The notes under the pieces were generated by a model. That model saw only the letters and a program-made list of their open reading frames with translations, searched no databases and had not been told where the DNA came from. Below are positions 1-6,600 of a stretch of DNA of 6,611 nucleotides, in pieces. Each line of letters starts with the position of its first letter. The first letter of the stretch is position 1. The stretch is from Anaerolineae bacterium (GTDB lineage: Bacteria; Chloroflexota; Anaerolineae; Epilineales; JAHCIE01). Position numbers and translations under genes: made by a program. The stretch spans positions 1 to 6,611 of the forward strand of contig JAHCIE010000186.1 of the NCBI GenBank assembly GCA_026129385.1. Direction: 5' to 3'.

Positions 1-580
1 GCGCGGTGGGTGCGGCGTCGGCGGCGAGAATCTCTTCGGCGACCTGGCGCATGGTGCGCCGCTCGCGGCGACTGGTGTAGTGAATGTGCTTGAAGGCCTC
101 TGGCTCGGTCATGCCGTGTTCCCGCATCAGCCTTGCCTTAGCCTGCTCCACGAGGCTGCGCGTCTGCTCGGCGTCGCGCAGCGTGCCCTGCTCGGCCAGC
201 AGGGCCATGCGCTCGCTGAAGCGCGCCTGCGCCACGGCCAGGGTCGGCGCGATGTCACTCTCCTTGACGGGCTTGGTCAGGTAGCCCAGGATGGCCCCCT
301 CGCGGGCGCGGTCAATGTACGGTCGGTCGGTGTACGCCGTCAGCAGAACGATGGGAATAGGCTGCTCGTGCCAGATGGCGGCAGCCGCGTCGAGACCGTC
401 CAGGCGGGGCATCCGGATGTCCAGGATGGCCAGGTCGGGGCGCGTATCGCGCGCCATCTCCACGGCCTGCTGACCGTCGCGCGCCGCCCCCACCACCACG
501 TGGCCCAGGTCGGCCAGCATGGCGCGCAGGCCCATGCGAATCACGGCCTCGTCGTCGGCGATCAGAATGCGGAGACCCAT
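1..580 (-). CDS. Response regulator with receiver and ANTAR RNA-binding domains (PdtaR/EutV-like), 3' end cut by window edge
   Basis: Reading from the ATG at 580-578 gives 193 codons without a stop before the window ends, so the C-terminus is missing or nearly complete. Residues 1-120 are a CheY-like receiver: acidic pair D9/D10, phosphoacceptor D54 in LDIRMP, T81 in LLTAY and K103 in LTKPV are all present, so it should be phosphorylatable. A helical linker (about 120-140) leads to an ANTAR domain at about 140-186, recognised from EQAKARLM, the EPEAF turn and the closing RQVAEEIL helix. ANTAR domains bind paired small RNA hairpins and usually act as antiterminators, so the output is probably on RNA, not DNA; this is family knowledge, and no target is visible here. 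The start is supported by a strong ribosome site (GGAGG, 594-590) inside the end of the kinase gene; the gap is only 5 nt. The upstream kinase is the obvious phosphodonor. The family call is secure; the target genes are unknown. Confidence 0.93.
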   Translation of the reverse strand, partial: MGLRILIADDEAVIRMGLRAMLADLGHVVVGAARDGQQAVEMARDTRPDLAILDIRMPRLDGLDAAAAIWHEQPIPIVLLTAYTDRPYIDRAREGAILGYLTKPVKESDIAPTLAVAQARFSERMALLAEQGTLRDAEQTRSLVEQAKARLMREHGMTEPEAFKHIHYTSRRERRTMRQVAEEILAADAAPTA

Positions 581-585
581 AGCCC

Positions 586-2214
586 TCACCCTCCTCGTGG
601 AATGGTCAACGTGGCCGCGGCCCCGCCCGACGCGCCCGCCGCGTAGCGGAACGTACCCCCGAGATCTTCCTCGATCAGGGTGCGGATGATCTGGATACCG
701 AGATTAGCCTGCACCGCCGCGTCGAAGTCAGGCGGCAGGCCACGCCCGTCGTCAGTGACCACCAGGGTCACGGCGGCTGGCATGTCGCAAATGTCGATGT
801 GGATGTGACCTGCGTTGCGCCCGTCCAGCCCGTGTTCCAGGCTGTTCTGCACCAGTTCAGCAACAGCCAGGGCCAGGGACGTGGCCGGCTGGGACGGCAG
901 GCTGGGCGCGTCGCCGCCGACGCTGATCGCCACCCGCTGGTCGGGGCGCAGCATGTTACGGCTGACGGCCCGCGACACCCGCTCGGCCAGCGCGCGTACA
1001 TCCACCATCCCCAGTGACGCTCCGGCCAGTATCTCGTGAACCTCGGCGATGCTCAGGATGCGGTTGATGCTCTCCTGCAAAGCCGGGCGCGCGGCGGCCG
1101 CCTTCGGGTCACTCATCTGCAAGCGTAGCAGCATGGCGACGGTTTGCAGGTTATTCTTGACGCGATGATGCATCTCCTGGACGACAGCGGCGCGCACCGA
1201 TAGGTGCGCATTCTCGATGGCCAGGGCCGTCTGATTCGCCAGGGTTGACAGCAGCGCCACCTCCGTGTCGCTGAAAGCGTGGGGTTGCTGGGTGTAGCAG
1301 CGCAGGACGCCCCGCACTCGGTCGCGCACGACCAGCGGCACGCCCAGCAGGGAGCATAGCCCCTCGCGCCGCGCTCGCTCCGGGTCGCGGAAGCGCGAGT
1401 CTTCGCGCACGTCGGCGACGATGACCGGTCGCCGCGTCTCGGCCACCACGCCCGCGATGCCTTCGCCCGGCGCGCGGTGGGGCCGGCGCTGATATTCCGC
1501 GCTCAGGTTGGGGCGGGCATGGATGACCAGCTCGCCCTCGGGCTGGTCGAACAGGACCAGGGACGCCGAGTGGACGTTCATCGTCTTGGCCGTCAGCTCG
1601 ACGATGAGGCCCAGCATCTCTTCCAGGTACAGGGACGACGTAACCGCCTGACTCACCTCCTGGACGGCGGTCAGCTCCTGGACCTGGCGTTGCAGCCGCT
1701 CGGTGAGAATCGCCTTCTCCAATGCCCCCGCCGCCAGGTCGCCGATGAGGGCCAGCAGGTCGATCTCGGCCTGGCTGAACTCGTGGCGCGCCTGGGTCTG
1801 GACGTTGATCGCCCCGATGATATGGTCCTGGTTAACGAGGGGCAGGGCCAGCAGCGATTGGAAGCGTTCCTCGCGGGTGCCGGGGACGTACTGGAAGCGG
1901 GGGTCACTGGCAGCGTCCGACGAGGCGACGGCCTGGCCGTGCGCGACGGCCCACCCGGTTAGTCCCTCGCCGACGCGCAACGAGCCGCGCCCCAGGGCGG
2001 CGCGATCCAGGCCGGTAGATGCCTGGAGGGTGAGTCGGTCGCCGCTGAGCAGATAGATAGAGCACGAGTCCATGCCCATCAGATGGGCGGTGCGCCGCGT
2101 GATGAGATCCAGGCTGCTGTCCAGGCCCCAGGCGGAGTTGATGGCCCGGCCGATCTCGCGCAAAGCGTCAATAGGGTTTCGAGGGAGCGCGCCGCTGGCG
2201 TCACCGGCTGTCAT
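586..2214 (-). CDS. Soluble sensor histidine kinase, GAF-GAF-HisKA_2-HATPase_c (PdtaS/EutW-like)
   Basis: This 542-residue protein has no transmembrane segment or signal peptide, so it should sense a cytoplasmic signal. Domains in order: GAF 1 (about 30-165), a helical, probably coiled-coil linker (about 165-195), GAF 2 (about 195-337), a HisKA_2 dimerisation/phosphotransfer domain (about 343-397) and a HATPase_c domain (about 440-540). The phosphoacceptor lies in EMHHRVKNNLQTV, most likely H350 (H349 adjacent). ATP-site motifs are intact: N-box E453/N457 in ELVQNSLEHG, and the G1 box DDGRG at 488-492, with LGIQII further on. The HHRVKNNLQ signature is typical of kinases that pair with ANTAR regulators, and exactly such a regulator follows 5 nt downstream. 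Mycobacterial PdtaS has GAF-PAS; here two GAF domains take that place, so the ligand may differ and cannot be inferred. Its ATG overlaps the nadE stop (ATGA), with GGAG 5 nt upstream, which fixes the start and implies translational coupling. Confidence 0.93.
   Translation of the reverse strand: MTAGDASGALPRNPIDALREIGRAINSAWGLDSSLDLITRRTAHLMGMDSCSIYLLSGDRLTLQASTGLDRAALGRGSLRVGEGLTGWAVAHGQAVASSDAASDPRFQYVPGTREERFQSLLALPLVNQDHIIGAINVQTQARHEFSQAEIDLLALIGDLAAGALEKAILTERLQRQVQELTAVQEVSQAVTSSLYLEEMLGLIVELTAKTMNVHSASLVLFDQPEGELVIHARPNLSAEYQRRPHRAPGEGIAGVVAETRRPVIVADVREDSRFRDPERARREGLCSLLGVPLVVRDRVRGVLRCYTQQPHAFSDTEVALLSTLANQTALAIENAHLSVRAAVVQEMHHRVKNNLQTVAMLLRLQMSDPKAAAARPALQESINRILSIAEVHEILAGASLGMVDVRALAERVSRAVSRNMLRPDQRVAISVGGDAPSLPSQPATSLALAVAELVQNSLEHGLDGRNAGHIHIDICDMPAAVTLVVTDDGRGLPPDFDAAVQANLGIQIIRTLIEEDLGGTFRYAAGASGGAAATLTIPRGG
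589..596 (-). promoter_or_regulatory. Ribosome binding site of the ANTAR regulator
   Basis: On the minus strand GAGGAGGG lies within the last codons of the kinase gene. The GGAGG core is 9 nt before the regulator ATG, and the kinase TGA sits in between. Ribosomes finishing the kinase would stop on top of the next start region, which suggests coupled translation and a fixed ratio of the two partners. Confidence 0.75.
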
Positions 2215-4052
2215 CCCCTCTCCGTGGGCGGTGTGTTGGCGCGGGTGACCGCCGGCTCAGCGTCACGCGCGCCGTTGCCCCAGCCGCGAAAGCCGTTGGT
2301 GATAGGCAGGCGGCGGTCCTTGCCAAACGCGCGGGCGGTGATCTTGATCCCCGGCGGGGCCTGGCGGCGCTTGTACTCGTTGACGTTGACCATGCGGATG
2401 ATGCGCTGGACGGTGGCGCGGTCGTAGCCCAGCGCCACAATCTGGTCCAACGACAGGTCGTCCTCCACGTAGGCTTCCAGGATGGGGTCGAGCATCTCGT
2501 AGGGTGGCAGGCTGTCCTGGTCGGTCTGATTGGGGCGTAGTTCGGCCGAGGGAGCCTTAGTCAGGCTGCGCTCAGGGATGAGGATGCGGCCAGCGGTGGC
2601 GTTGCGCCAGCGCGCCAGCTTGTAGACGTAGGTCTTGTAGATATCCTTGATGGGCGTGAAGCCGCCCGCCATGTCGCCGTACAGGGTGCTATAGCCAACG
2701 GACACCTCGCTCTTGTTGCCCGTCGTCAGCACCAGGCCGCCGAATTTGTTGGTCAGAGCCATGAGCAGGTTGCCGCGAATGCGCGCCTGCAAGTTCTCCT
2801 CGGCCACGTTTGGCTCCGCCCCGGCGAATACCCCCGCCAGCATGTCCAGGTAGCCCTGGAAGGCGGCGTCGATGGGCACGTCCAGGCACTCGATGTCCAG
2901 GTTAGCGGCCAGGGCGTGGGCGTCCTCTAGGCTGTGGCTCGACGAGTAGCGCGACGGCATGGCGACGCCGGTCACGGCCGCTTTGCCCAGCGCGTCGACG
3001 GCGATGGCCGCCGTCAGCGCCGAGTCGATACCACCCGACAGGCCGATATAGACGCGCTTGAAACCGTTCTTGCGCACGTAGTCGCGCGTGCCGAGCAGGA
3101 GCGCACCGTACACCTCAGCCTCGTCGCGGGGCGCATCAGCGATGGGGGCATGGTCCAGGGGCGGGCGCGCGGCGGCCGGCAGCGGGCCGAGGGCAATCGC
3201 TTCCAGGCGCGCATCGCTCAGGTGAGCGAGCTTCTCCTTGCGGCGACGCGGGTCCTTGAGGCGGCGGCGGAAGACATCCTCGATATCGATGTCGACAACG
3301 ACGAAATCTTCCTCGAAGGTCTTGCCGCGTGCGATCAGCTCACCCGCCGCGTTGAAGACCAGGCTCGCGCCGTCGAAGATGAGTTCGTCCTGGCCGCCCA
3401 CCAGGTTGCAGTAGGCGACCACGGCCACGTTGTCGGCAGCGCGCGTGGCGATCATGCGCTCGCGGCCGAGTCCCTTCGCCATGTAGTACGGCGACGACGA
3501 CAGATTAATGAGCAACTCCGCGCCGCCCAGCAGCGCCTGCACCTCGGCCGGCGTCGTCGCCGTCCAGATGTCCTCGCAGATGGTGACCCCGAAGGTGACA
3601 CCGTGGCCGACGAACACGGGGTTGAACAGGCCCGCCTGGAAGTAGCGGTCCTCGTCGAAGACGCTGTAGTTGGGCAGGTAGCGCTTGTGGTAGACGCTGA
3701 CCAGCGCGCCGTCGTGGCAGATGGCGGCGGCGTTGAAGATATCGTCCTGAGCATCGACGAAACCGATGATGGCGGTCAGGCCGCGCGTGTCGGGCAGCAG
3801 GGTCTCGAGGGCGTGCAGGTTGGCCTGGATGAACTCCGGCTTCATCAGCAGGTCTTCCGGCGGGTAGCCGGGGATGGCAAGCTCCGGGAAGGCGACAATC
3901 TGCGCCCCGACCGCTCGCGCCTGCGCCAGCCCGCGCCGGATGAGAGCCACATTGCCGTCGATGTCGCCCACCGTCGGGTTCAGCTGCGCCAGCGCCAGCC
4001 GCAGGTTCTGCTCGCGCATCGCGCGCTCTTCCAGGTGGTAGCCGTCGAGCAT
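2211..4052 (-). CDS. nadE: Glutamine-dependent NAD+ synthetase (NadE, two-domain form)
   Basis: It catalyses the last step of NAD+ synthesis: ATP-dependent amidation of nicotinic acid adenine dinucleotide with glutamine as nitrogen donor. The N-terminal nitrilase-like glutaminase domain (about 17-285) keeps the Glu-Lys-Cys triad: E57 in FPELAI, K123 in YHKRYLPNY and C159 in TICEDIW. The C-terminal synthetase domain (about 310-590) has the ATP-pyrophosphatase P-loop SGGIDS at 339-344, plus conserved TTGNKSE (443-449), YSTLYGDMAGG (454-464) and the KRRQAPPG segment near 561-568. Both active sites look functional, so it should use glutamine directly. At 613 residues it is somewhat longer than I expect for this form, with about 16 extra N-terminal residues and a low-complexity tail of about 24 residues after NGFRG. 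The chosen ATG has AAGGGGAG just upstream, beginning right after the rel stop; an internal ATG at 4019-4017 (M12), also preceded by a GGAAGAG, matches the usual family start better and is a real alternative. Confidence 0.97.
   Translation of the reverse strand: MLDGYHLEERAMREQNLRLALAQLNPTVGDIDGNVALIRRGLAQARAVGAQIVAFPELAIPGYPPEDLLMKPEFIQANLHALETLLPDTRGLTAIIGFVDAQDDIFNAAAICHDGALVSVYHKRYLPNYSVFDEDRYFQAGLFNPVFVGHGVTFGVTICEDIWTATTPAEVQALLGGAELLINLSSSPYYMAKGLGRERMIATRAADNVAVVAYCNLVGGQDELIFDGASLVFNAAGELIARGKTFEEDFVVVDIDIEDVFRRRLKDPRRRKEKLAHLSDARLEAIALGPLPAAARPPLDHAPIADAPRDEAEVYGALLLGTRDYVRKNGFKRVYIGLSGGIDSALTAAIAVDALGKAAVTGVAMPSRYSSSHSLEDAHALAANLDIECLDVPIDAAFQGYLDMLAGVFAGAEPNVAEENLQARIRGNLLMALTNKFGGLVLTTGNKSEVSVGYSTLYGDMAGGFTPIKDIYKTYVYKLARWRNATAGRILIPERSLTKAPSAELRPNQTDQDSLPPYEMLDPILEAYVEDDLSLDQIVALGYDRATVQRIIRMVNVNEYKRRQAPPGIKITARAFGKDRRLPITNGFRGWGNGARDAEPAVTRANTPPTERG
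2217..2223 (-). promoter_or_regulatory. Ribosome binding site of the histidine kinase, inside nadE
   Basis: Minus-strand GGAGAGG falls in the last codons of nadE. The GGAG core is 5 nt before the kinase ATG, which itself shares ATGA with the nadE stop. This supports the chosen kinase start over any downstream start. Confidence 0.72.
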
Positions 4053-4055
4053 GGT

Positions 4056-4063
4056 CTCCCCTT
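4056..4063 (-). promoter_or_regulatory. Ribosome binding site of nadE
   Basis: Minus-strand AAGGGGAG begins two bases after the rel TAA stop and ends 3 nt before the nadE ATG at 4052. It supports the upstream ATG, although a second SD-like GGAAGAG precedes the internal ATG at 4019. Confidence 0.65.
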
Positions 4064-4064
4064 G

Positions 4065-6293
4065 TTACACCCGCTTAGCCTCCACCACGTTGGGCAGGCG
4101 GCCGACCTTGTCCAGGACGCGGCTCAGTTGCGACAGGCCCGTCAACTCCAGCACCGCCGTCACCACGGCGATGCGCGTGCGCGGGTTGGTGGAGGTGCTG
4201 ACCGCCGTCATGTTGATGTTGTCCTTGGCGACCACGTCGGAGATGTCACGCACCAGGCCAGGGCGGTCGATGGCGACGACGCGGATGGCGATCTGGCTCA
4301 CTTGCTGGCCGTTGGCGGGCCAGTAGGCGCGCACCAGGCGGGCGGGGTCCATGCGGTCCAACTGGGCGCAGTCGGGCCGATGCAGCGTCAGGCCGCGCCC
4401 CATCGTGATGAAGCCGACCACCTCCTCGCCCGGCAGCGGGTTGCAACAGCGGGCGGTGCGCGTCATCAGCGAGCCAATGCCGTCGATGGTCAGGCCCTCG
4501 GCCGACGTGGATTGGGGCAAGGCGGCCGGCAGGGTCAGCGGCTCGTCCTTGTCCTTGTCCTTGGTGACCTCACCCAGGCGGGCGGCCACCTGCACCAGAT
4601 TGATGTCACCCTCGCCGACCTTCGCCAGGAAGTCGTCCACCTTGTCGATCTTGAACAGCCTGGCGATGGACTCGTAGGACGTTTTCTCCAGGCCTAACCG
4701 CTTCAACTCCTTGTCGATCATCTCGCGGCCCTGGCGAATGTTCTCGGAGCGGAGCTGGCGGCGGAAGAAGGAGCGAATCTTCTCCCGGGCGCGGGCGGTG
4801 CGGACGTAGCCGAGGTTGGGGTTGAGCCAGTCGCGGCTTGGCGTGCCGTTCTTGTGGGTAAGAATCTCGACCCGCTCGCCGGTCTTGAGTTGATAGTCCA
4901 GGGGGACGATGCGCCCGTTGACCAGCGCGCCACGACAACGGTCGCCGACCGCCGAGTGGATGTGATAGGCGAAGTCGATGGGCGTCGAGCCGGCCGGCAG
5001 CTCGACAATCTCGCCCTTTGGAGTGAAGACGTACACCTGGTCGCGGAACACGTCCGACTTGAGGGCGTCGACATACTCGGTAGCCGTGTCCACGTCGCGC
5101 CGCCAGTCGAGAATCTGGCGCAGCCAGGCAATCTTCTCGTCGAGCTTGGGGTCGGCCTTGCCCTGCTCCTTGTAACGCCAGTGGGCGGCGATGCCGTACT
5201 CCGCCTCCTGGTGCATCTCGTGGGTGCGAATCTGTACCTCGAAGGGTTTGCCATCGGGGCCGATGACCGCCGTGTGCAGCGACTTGTAGAGGTTGTCCTT
5301 GGGGCGGGCGATGTAGTCGTCGAACTCGCCAGGCACCGGCGACCACAGGCCGTGGACGATGCCCAGCACCGAGTAGCAGTCGCGCTCGCTATCCACCAAC
5401 ACGCGCACCGCATACAGGTCGTACACCTCTTCCAGGGGTACTTTCTTGCGCATCATCTTGCGGTAGATACTGGCGATGTGCTTAGGCCGCCCGGTAATCT
5501 GGGCCTGGATGCCCTCTTCGCTCAAACGTTGTTCCAGCACCTTGATGATGACCTTGACCTGCTCCTCGCGCTCGGCCTGGGCGGTCTTGAGCTTCGCGGC
5601 GATCTCGCGGTACTTATCAGGCTCGAGATAGCGGAAGGCCAGATCCTCCAGTTCCCACTTCAACTGCCAGATACCCAGACGGTTGGCGAGGGGCACGTAG
5701 ATGTCCATCGTCTCCTGGGCGATGCGGCGCTGAGCGGGGCCTTCCTTCGCTCCCAGGGTGCGCATATTGTGCAGGCGGTCGGCCAGCTTGATGAGCACCA
5801 CCCGCACGTCCTTGGCCATCGCCAGGAACATCTTGCGGAAATTCTCGGCTTGCGCTTCGAGCTTCGAATTGAATTGGATTTGGGTCAGTTTGCTGACGCC
5901 GTCCACCAAGTCGGCCACTTCCGGCCCGAAGCGGGAACTGATGTGGTCCTTGCTGTAATGCGTATCCTCAATGACGTCGTGCAGGAGCGCCGCTTGCAGT
6001 GTTTCAAGGTCGAAGCGGACATTGGCGAGGATGCGAGCGACAGCCAGCGGATGAAAGATGTAGGGCTCGCCACTCTTGCGGTAGATGCCGGCATGGGCCT
6101 CGGCCGCGAAGTGACAGGCTTCACGTAATTGATCGACCTGTTCCAGTTCCAGGTATTCGCCGACGATAGTGCAGAGATCGTCGATGCGCAGCTGCAAATC
6201 GTCCAGCCACTCATCATCGACAGCTAGCTTACGCAGCTGCTGAATTTGATTGCGGGCTTCTCGCAACGGCGCGCTCATGAAAGCTTTTTCCAC
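4065..6293 (-). CDS. rel: RelA/SpoT-family (p)ppGpp synthetase, probably bifunctional with hydrolase
   Basis: This 742-residue long-form RSH enzyme makes (p)ppGpp from GTP/GDP and ATP during starvation and probably degrades it. Numbering is from the GTG. HD hydrolase domain (about 50-200): R72, H81, HDVIED at 105-110 and D172/N176 in ADRLHN are all intact, arguing for active hydrolysis. Synthetase domain (about 255-375): GRPKHIASIYRKM (268-280), EFDD (323-326), Y336/H340 in YKSLHT and EVQIRT. TGS domain (about 415-480), helical region, conserved-cysteine domain (RCCNPLPG at 615-622, HRPDC at 638-642), and C-terminal ACT domain (about 667-742) follow. The EFDD motif is the form linked with synthetase-only RelA, yet the HD site is complete, so rel is preferred over relA or spoT as a name. 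The start is uncertain: the GTG at 6293 lacks a clear ribosome site, while the ATG at 6278-6276 (M6) has a weak GGA about 10 nt upstream and may be the true one. It sits 34-49 nt after rpoZ. Confidence 0.96.
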   Translation of the reverse strand: MEKAFMSAPLREARNQIQQLRKLAVDDEWLDDLQLRIDDLCTIVGEYLELEQVDQLREACHFAAEAHAGIYRKSGEPYIFHPLAVARILANVRFDLETLQAALLHDVIEDTHYSKDHISSRFGPEVADLVDGVSKLTQIQFNSKLEAQAENFRKMFLAMAKDVRVVLIKLADRLHNMRTLGAKEGPAQRRIAQETMDIYVPLANRLGIWQLKWELEDLAFRYLEPDKYREIAAKLKTAQAEREEQVKVIIKVLEQRLSEEGIQAQITGRPKHIASIYRKMMRKKVPLEEVYDLYAVRVLVDSERDCYSVLGIVHGLWSPVPGEFDDYIARPKDNLYKSLHTAVIGPDGKPFEVQIRTHEMHQEAEYGIAAHWRYKEQGKADPKLDEKIAWLRQILDWRRDVDTATEYVDALKSDVFRDQVYVFTPKGEIVELPAGSTPIDFAYHIHSAVGDRCRGALVNGRIVPLDYQLKTGERVEILTHKNGTPSRDWLNPNLGYVRTARAREKIRSFFRRQLRSENIRQGREMIDKELKRLGLEKTSYESIARLFKIDKVDDFLAKVGEGDINLVQVAARLGEVTKDKDKDEPLTLPAALPQSTSAEGLTIDGIGSLMTRTARCCNPLPGEEVVGFITMGRGLTLHRPDCAQLDRMDPARLVRAYWPANGQQVSQIAIRVVAIDRPGLVRDISDVVAKDNINMTAVSTSTNPRTRIAVVTAVLELTGLSQLSRVLDKVGRLPNVVEAKRV
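4545..4562. repeat. Three-copy 6-bp tandem repeat within rel
   Basis: Plus-strand gtcctt is repeated three times without interruption, in frame with rel, and encodes the Lys-Asp repeat at residues 578-583. It lies in the low-conservation linker between the helical region and the conserved-cysteine domain, where length changes would be tolerated. A gain or loss of one unit would keep the frame. Confidence 0.7.
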
Positions 6294-6327
6294 GATATTT
6301 CAGTTAATCCGCGCCGTCACCCTGCCA
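6279..6327 (-). other. rpoZ-rel intergenic segment and possible rel leader
   Basis: This is the longest noncoding gap in the window if rel starts at the ATG at 6278 (49 nt; 34 nt if it starts at the GTG at 6293). It is more AT-rich near the rel end than the flanking genes. I see no clear hairpin terminator, no T-run and no convincing promoter pair, so rpoZ and rel are probably cotranscribed. A weak GGA at 6291-6289 is the only Shine-Dalgarno-like element for rel. Confidence 0.45.
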
Positions 6328-6600
6328 TTACTCCAATTCATCCACCGCAGCGTTCTCGATACTGGAAGGAGTCGGCTCGGGGGATGTGGGGGCGGGGCGG
6401 GCATATTTTTGCTTGCTCAGATGATCGAGCTTGCCTTCGGCCAGCTCGCGTAGCGCGACGACGGTGGGCTTGTCGTTTCCCCAGGGAACCAGCGCTTCCT
6501 TGCCAAGCGCCAGATCGCGCGCGCGACGCGCGGCGACGAGCACCAATTCGAAGCGGTTATCCACTTGGTCAAGGCAATCTTCAACGGTGATACGAGCCAT
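6328..6600 (-). CDS. rpoZ: DNA-directed RNA polymerase omega subunit
   Basis: This 90-residue protein is the small omega subunit, which wraps around the beta-prime C-terminus and helps assemble and stabilise RNA polymerase. It is recognised from MARITVEDC at the N-terminus, the helix NRFELVLVAARRARDL (about 16-31) and the highly conserved NDKPTVVALRE (42-52). Length is normal. After about residue 62 comes a Pro/Ser/Thr-rich, acidic tail that is probably flexible. The N-terminal Met-Ala-Arg matches the omega element that contributes to (p)ppGpp site 1 in Escherichia coli RNA polymerase (family knowledge). The next gene in the operon makes (p)ppGpp, an arrangement also seen as rpoZ-spoT in many proteobacteria. 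Only 11 nt upstream are visible, with no obvious ribosome site in them, so the promoter and any preceding gene lie outside the window. The ATG at 6600-6598 fits the family start exactly. Confidence 0.96.
   Translation of the reverse strand: MARITVEDCLDQVDNRFELVLVAARRARDLALGKEALVPWGNDKPTVVALRELAEGKLDHLSKQKYARPAPTSPEPTPSSIENAAVDELE

Noticed and set aside
80..646. Plus-strand open frame of 188 codons opposite the ANTAR regulator and kinase end
   Set aside because: The minus strand here encodes a complete receiver domain with all signature residues; the plus-strand translation resembles no family.
1477..1962. Plus-strand open frame of 161 codons opposite the kinase GAF domains
   Set aside because: Antisense shadow with no ribosome site or domain; the GAF domains on the other strand explain the region.
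2934..4697. Long plus-strand open frame of 587 codons opposite nadE and rel
   Set aside because: It lies antisense to two proteins with intact catalytic motifs, crosses their junction, and its translation is a low-complexity mix of His, Arg, Gln, Val, Asp and Leu with no recognisable domain. Long antisense frames of this kind are expected in GC-rich DNA.
4606..5413. Minus-strand open frames in other phases within rel (246 and 231 codons)
   Set aside because: They are out of frame with the conserved Rel protein, Arg/Pro/Ser-rich and without family resemblance; no frameshift in rel is needed because its frame is intact end to end.
4854..6128. Plus-strand open frame of 424 codons opposite rel
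   Set aside because: It is entirely antisense to the conserved HD, synthetase and TGS domains, has no recognisable motif, and its composition mirrors the opposite strand's codons.
6294..6327. Possible terminator or ANTAR target hairpins between rpoZ and rel
   Set aside because: I could not find a stable stem with a hexaloop pair or a stem followed by a T-run on the minus strand.
6514..6525. Alternating purine-pyrimidine CG run in rpoZ, possible Z-DNA or palindrome
   Set aside because: It is short and is explained by Ala/Arg codons of the conserved omega helix in GC-rich coding DNA.
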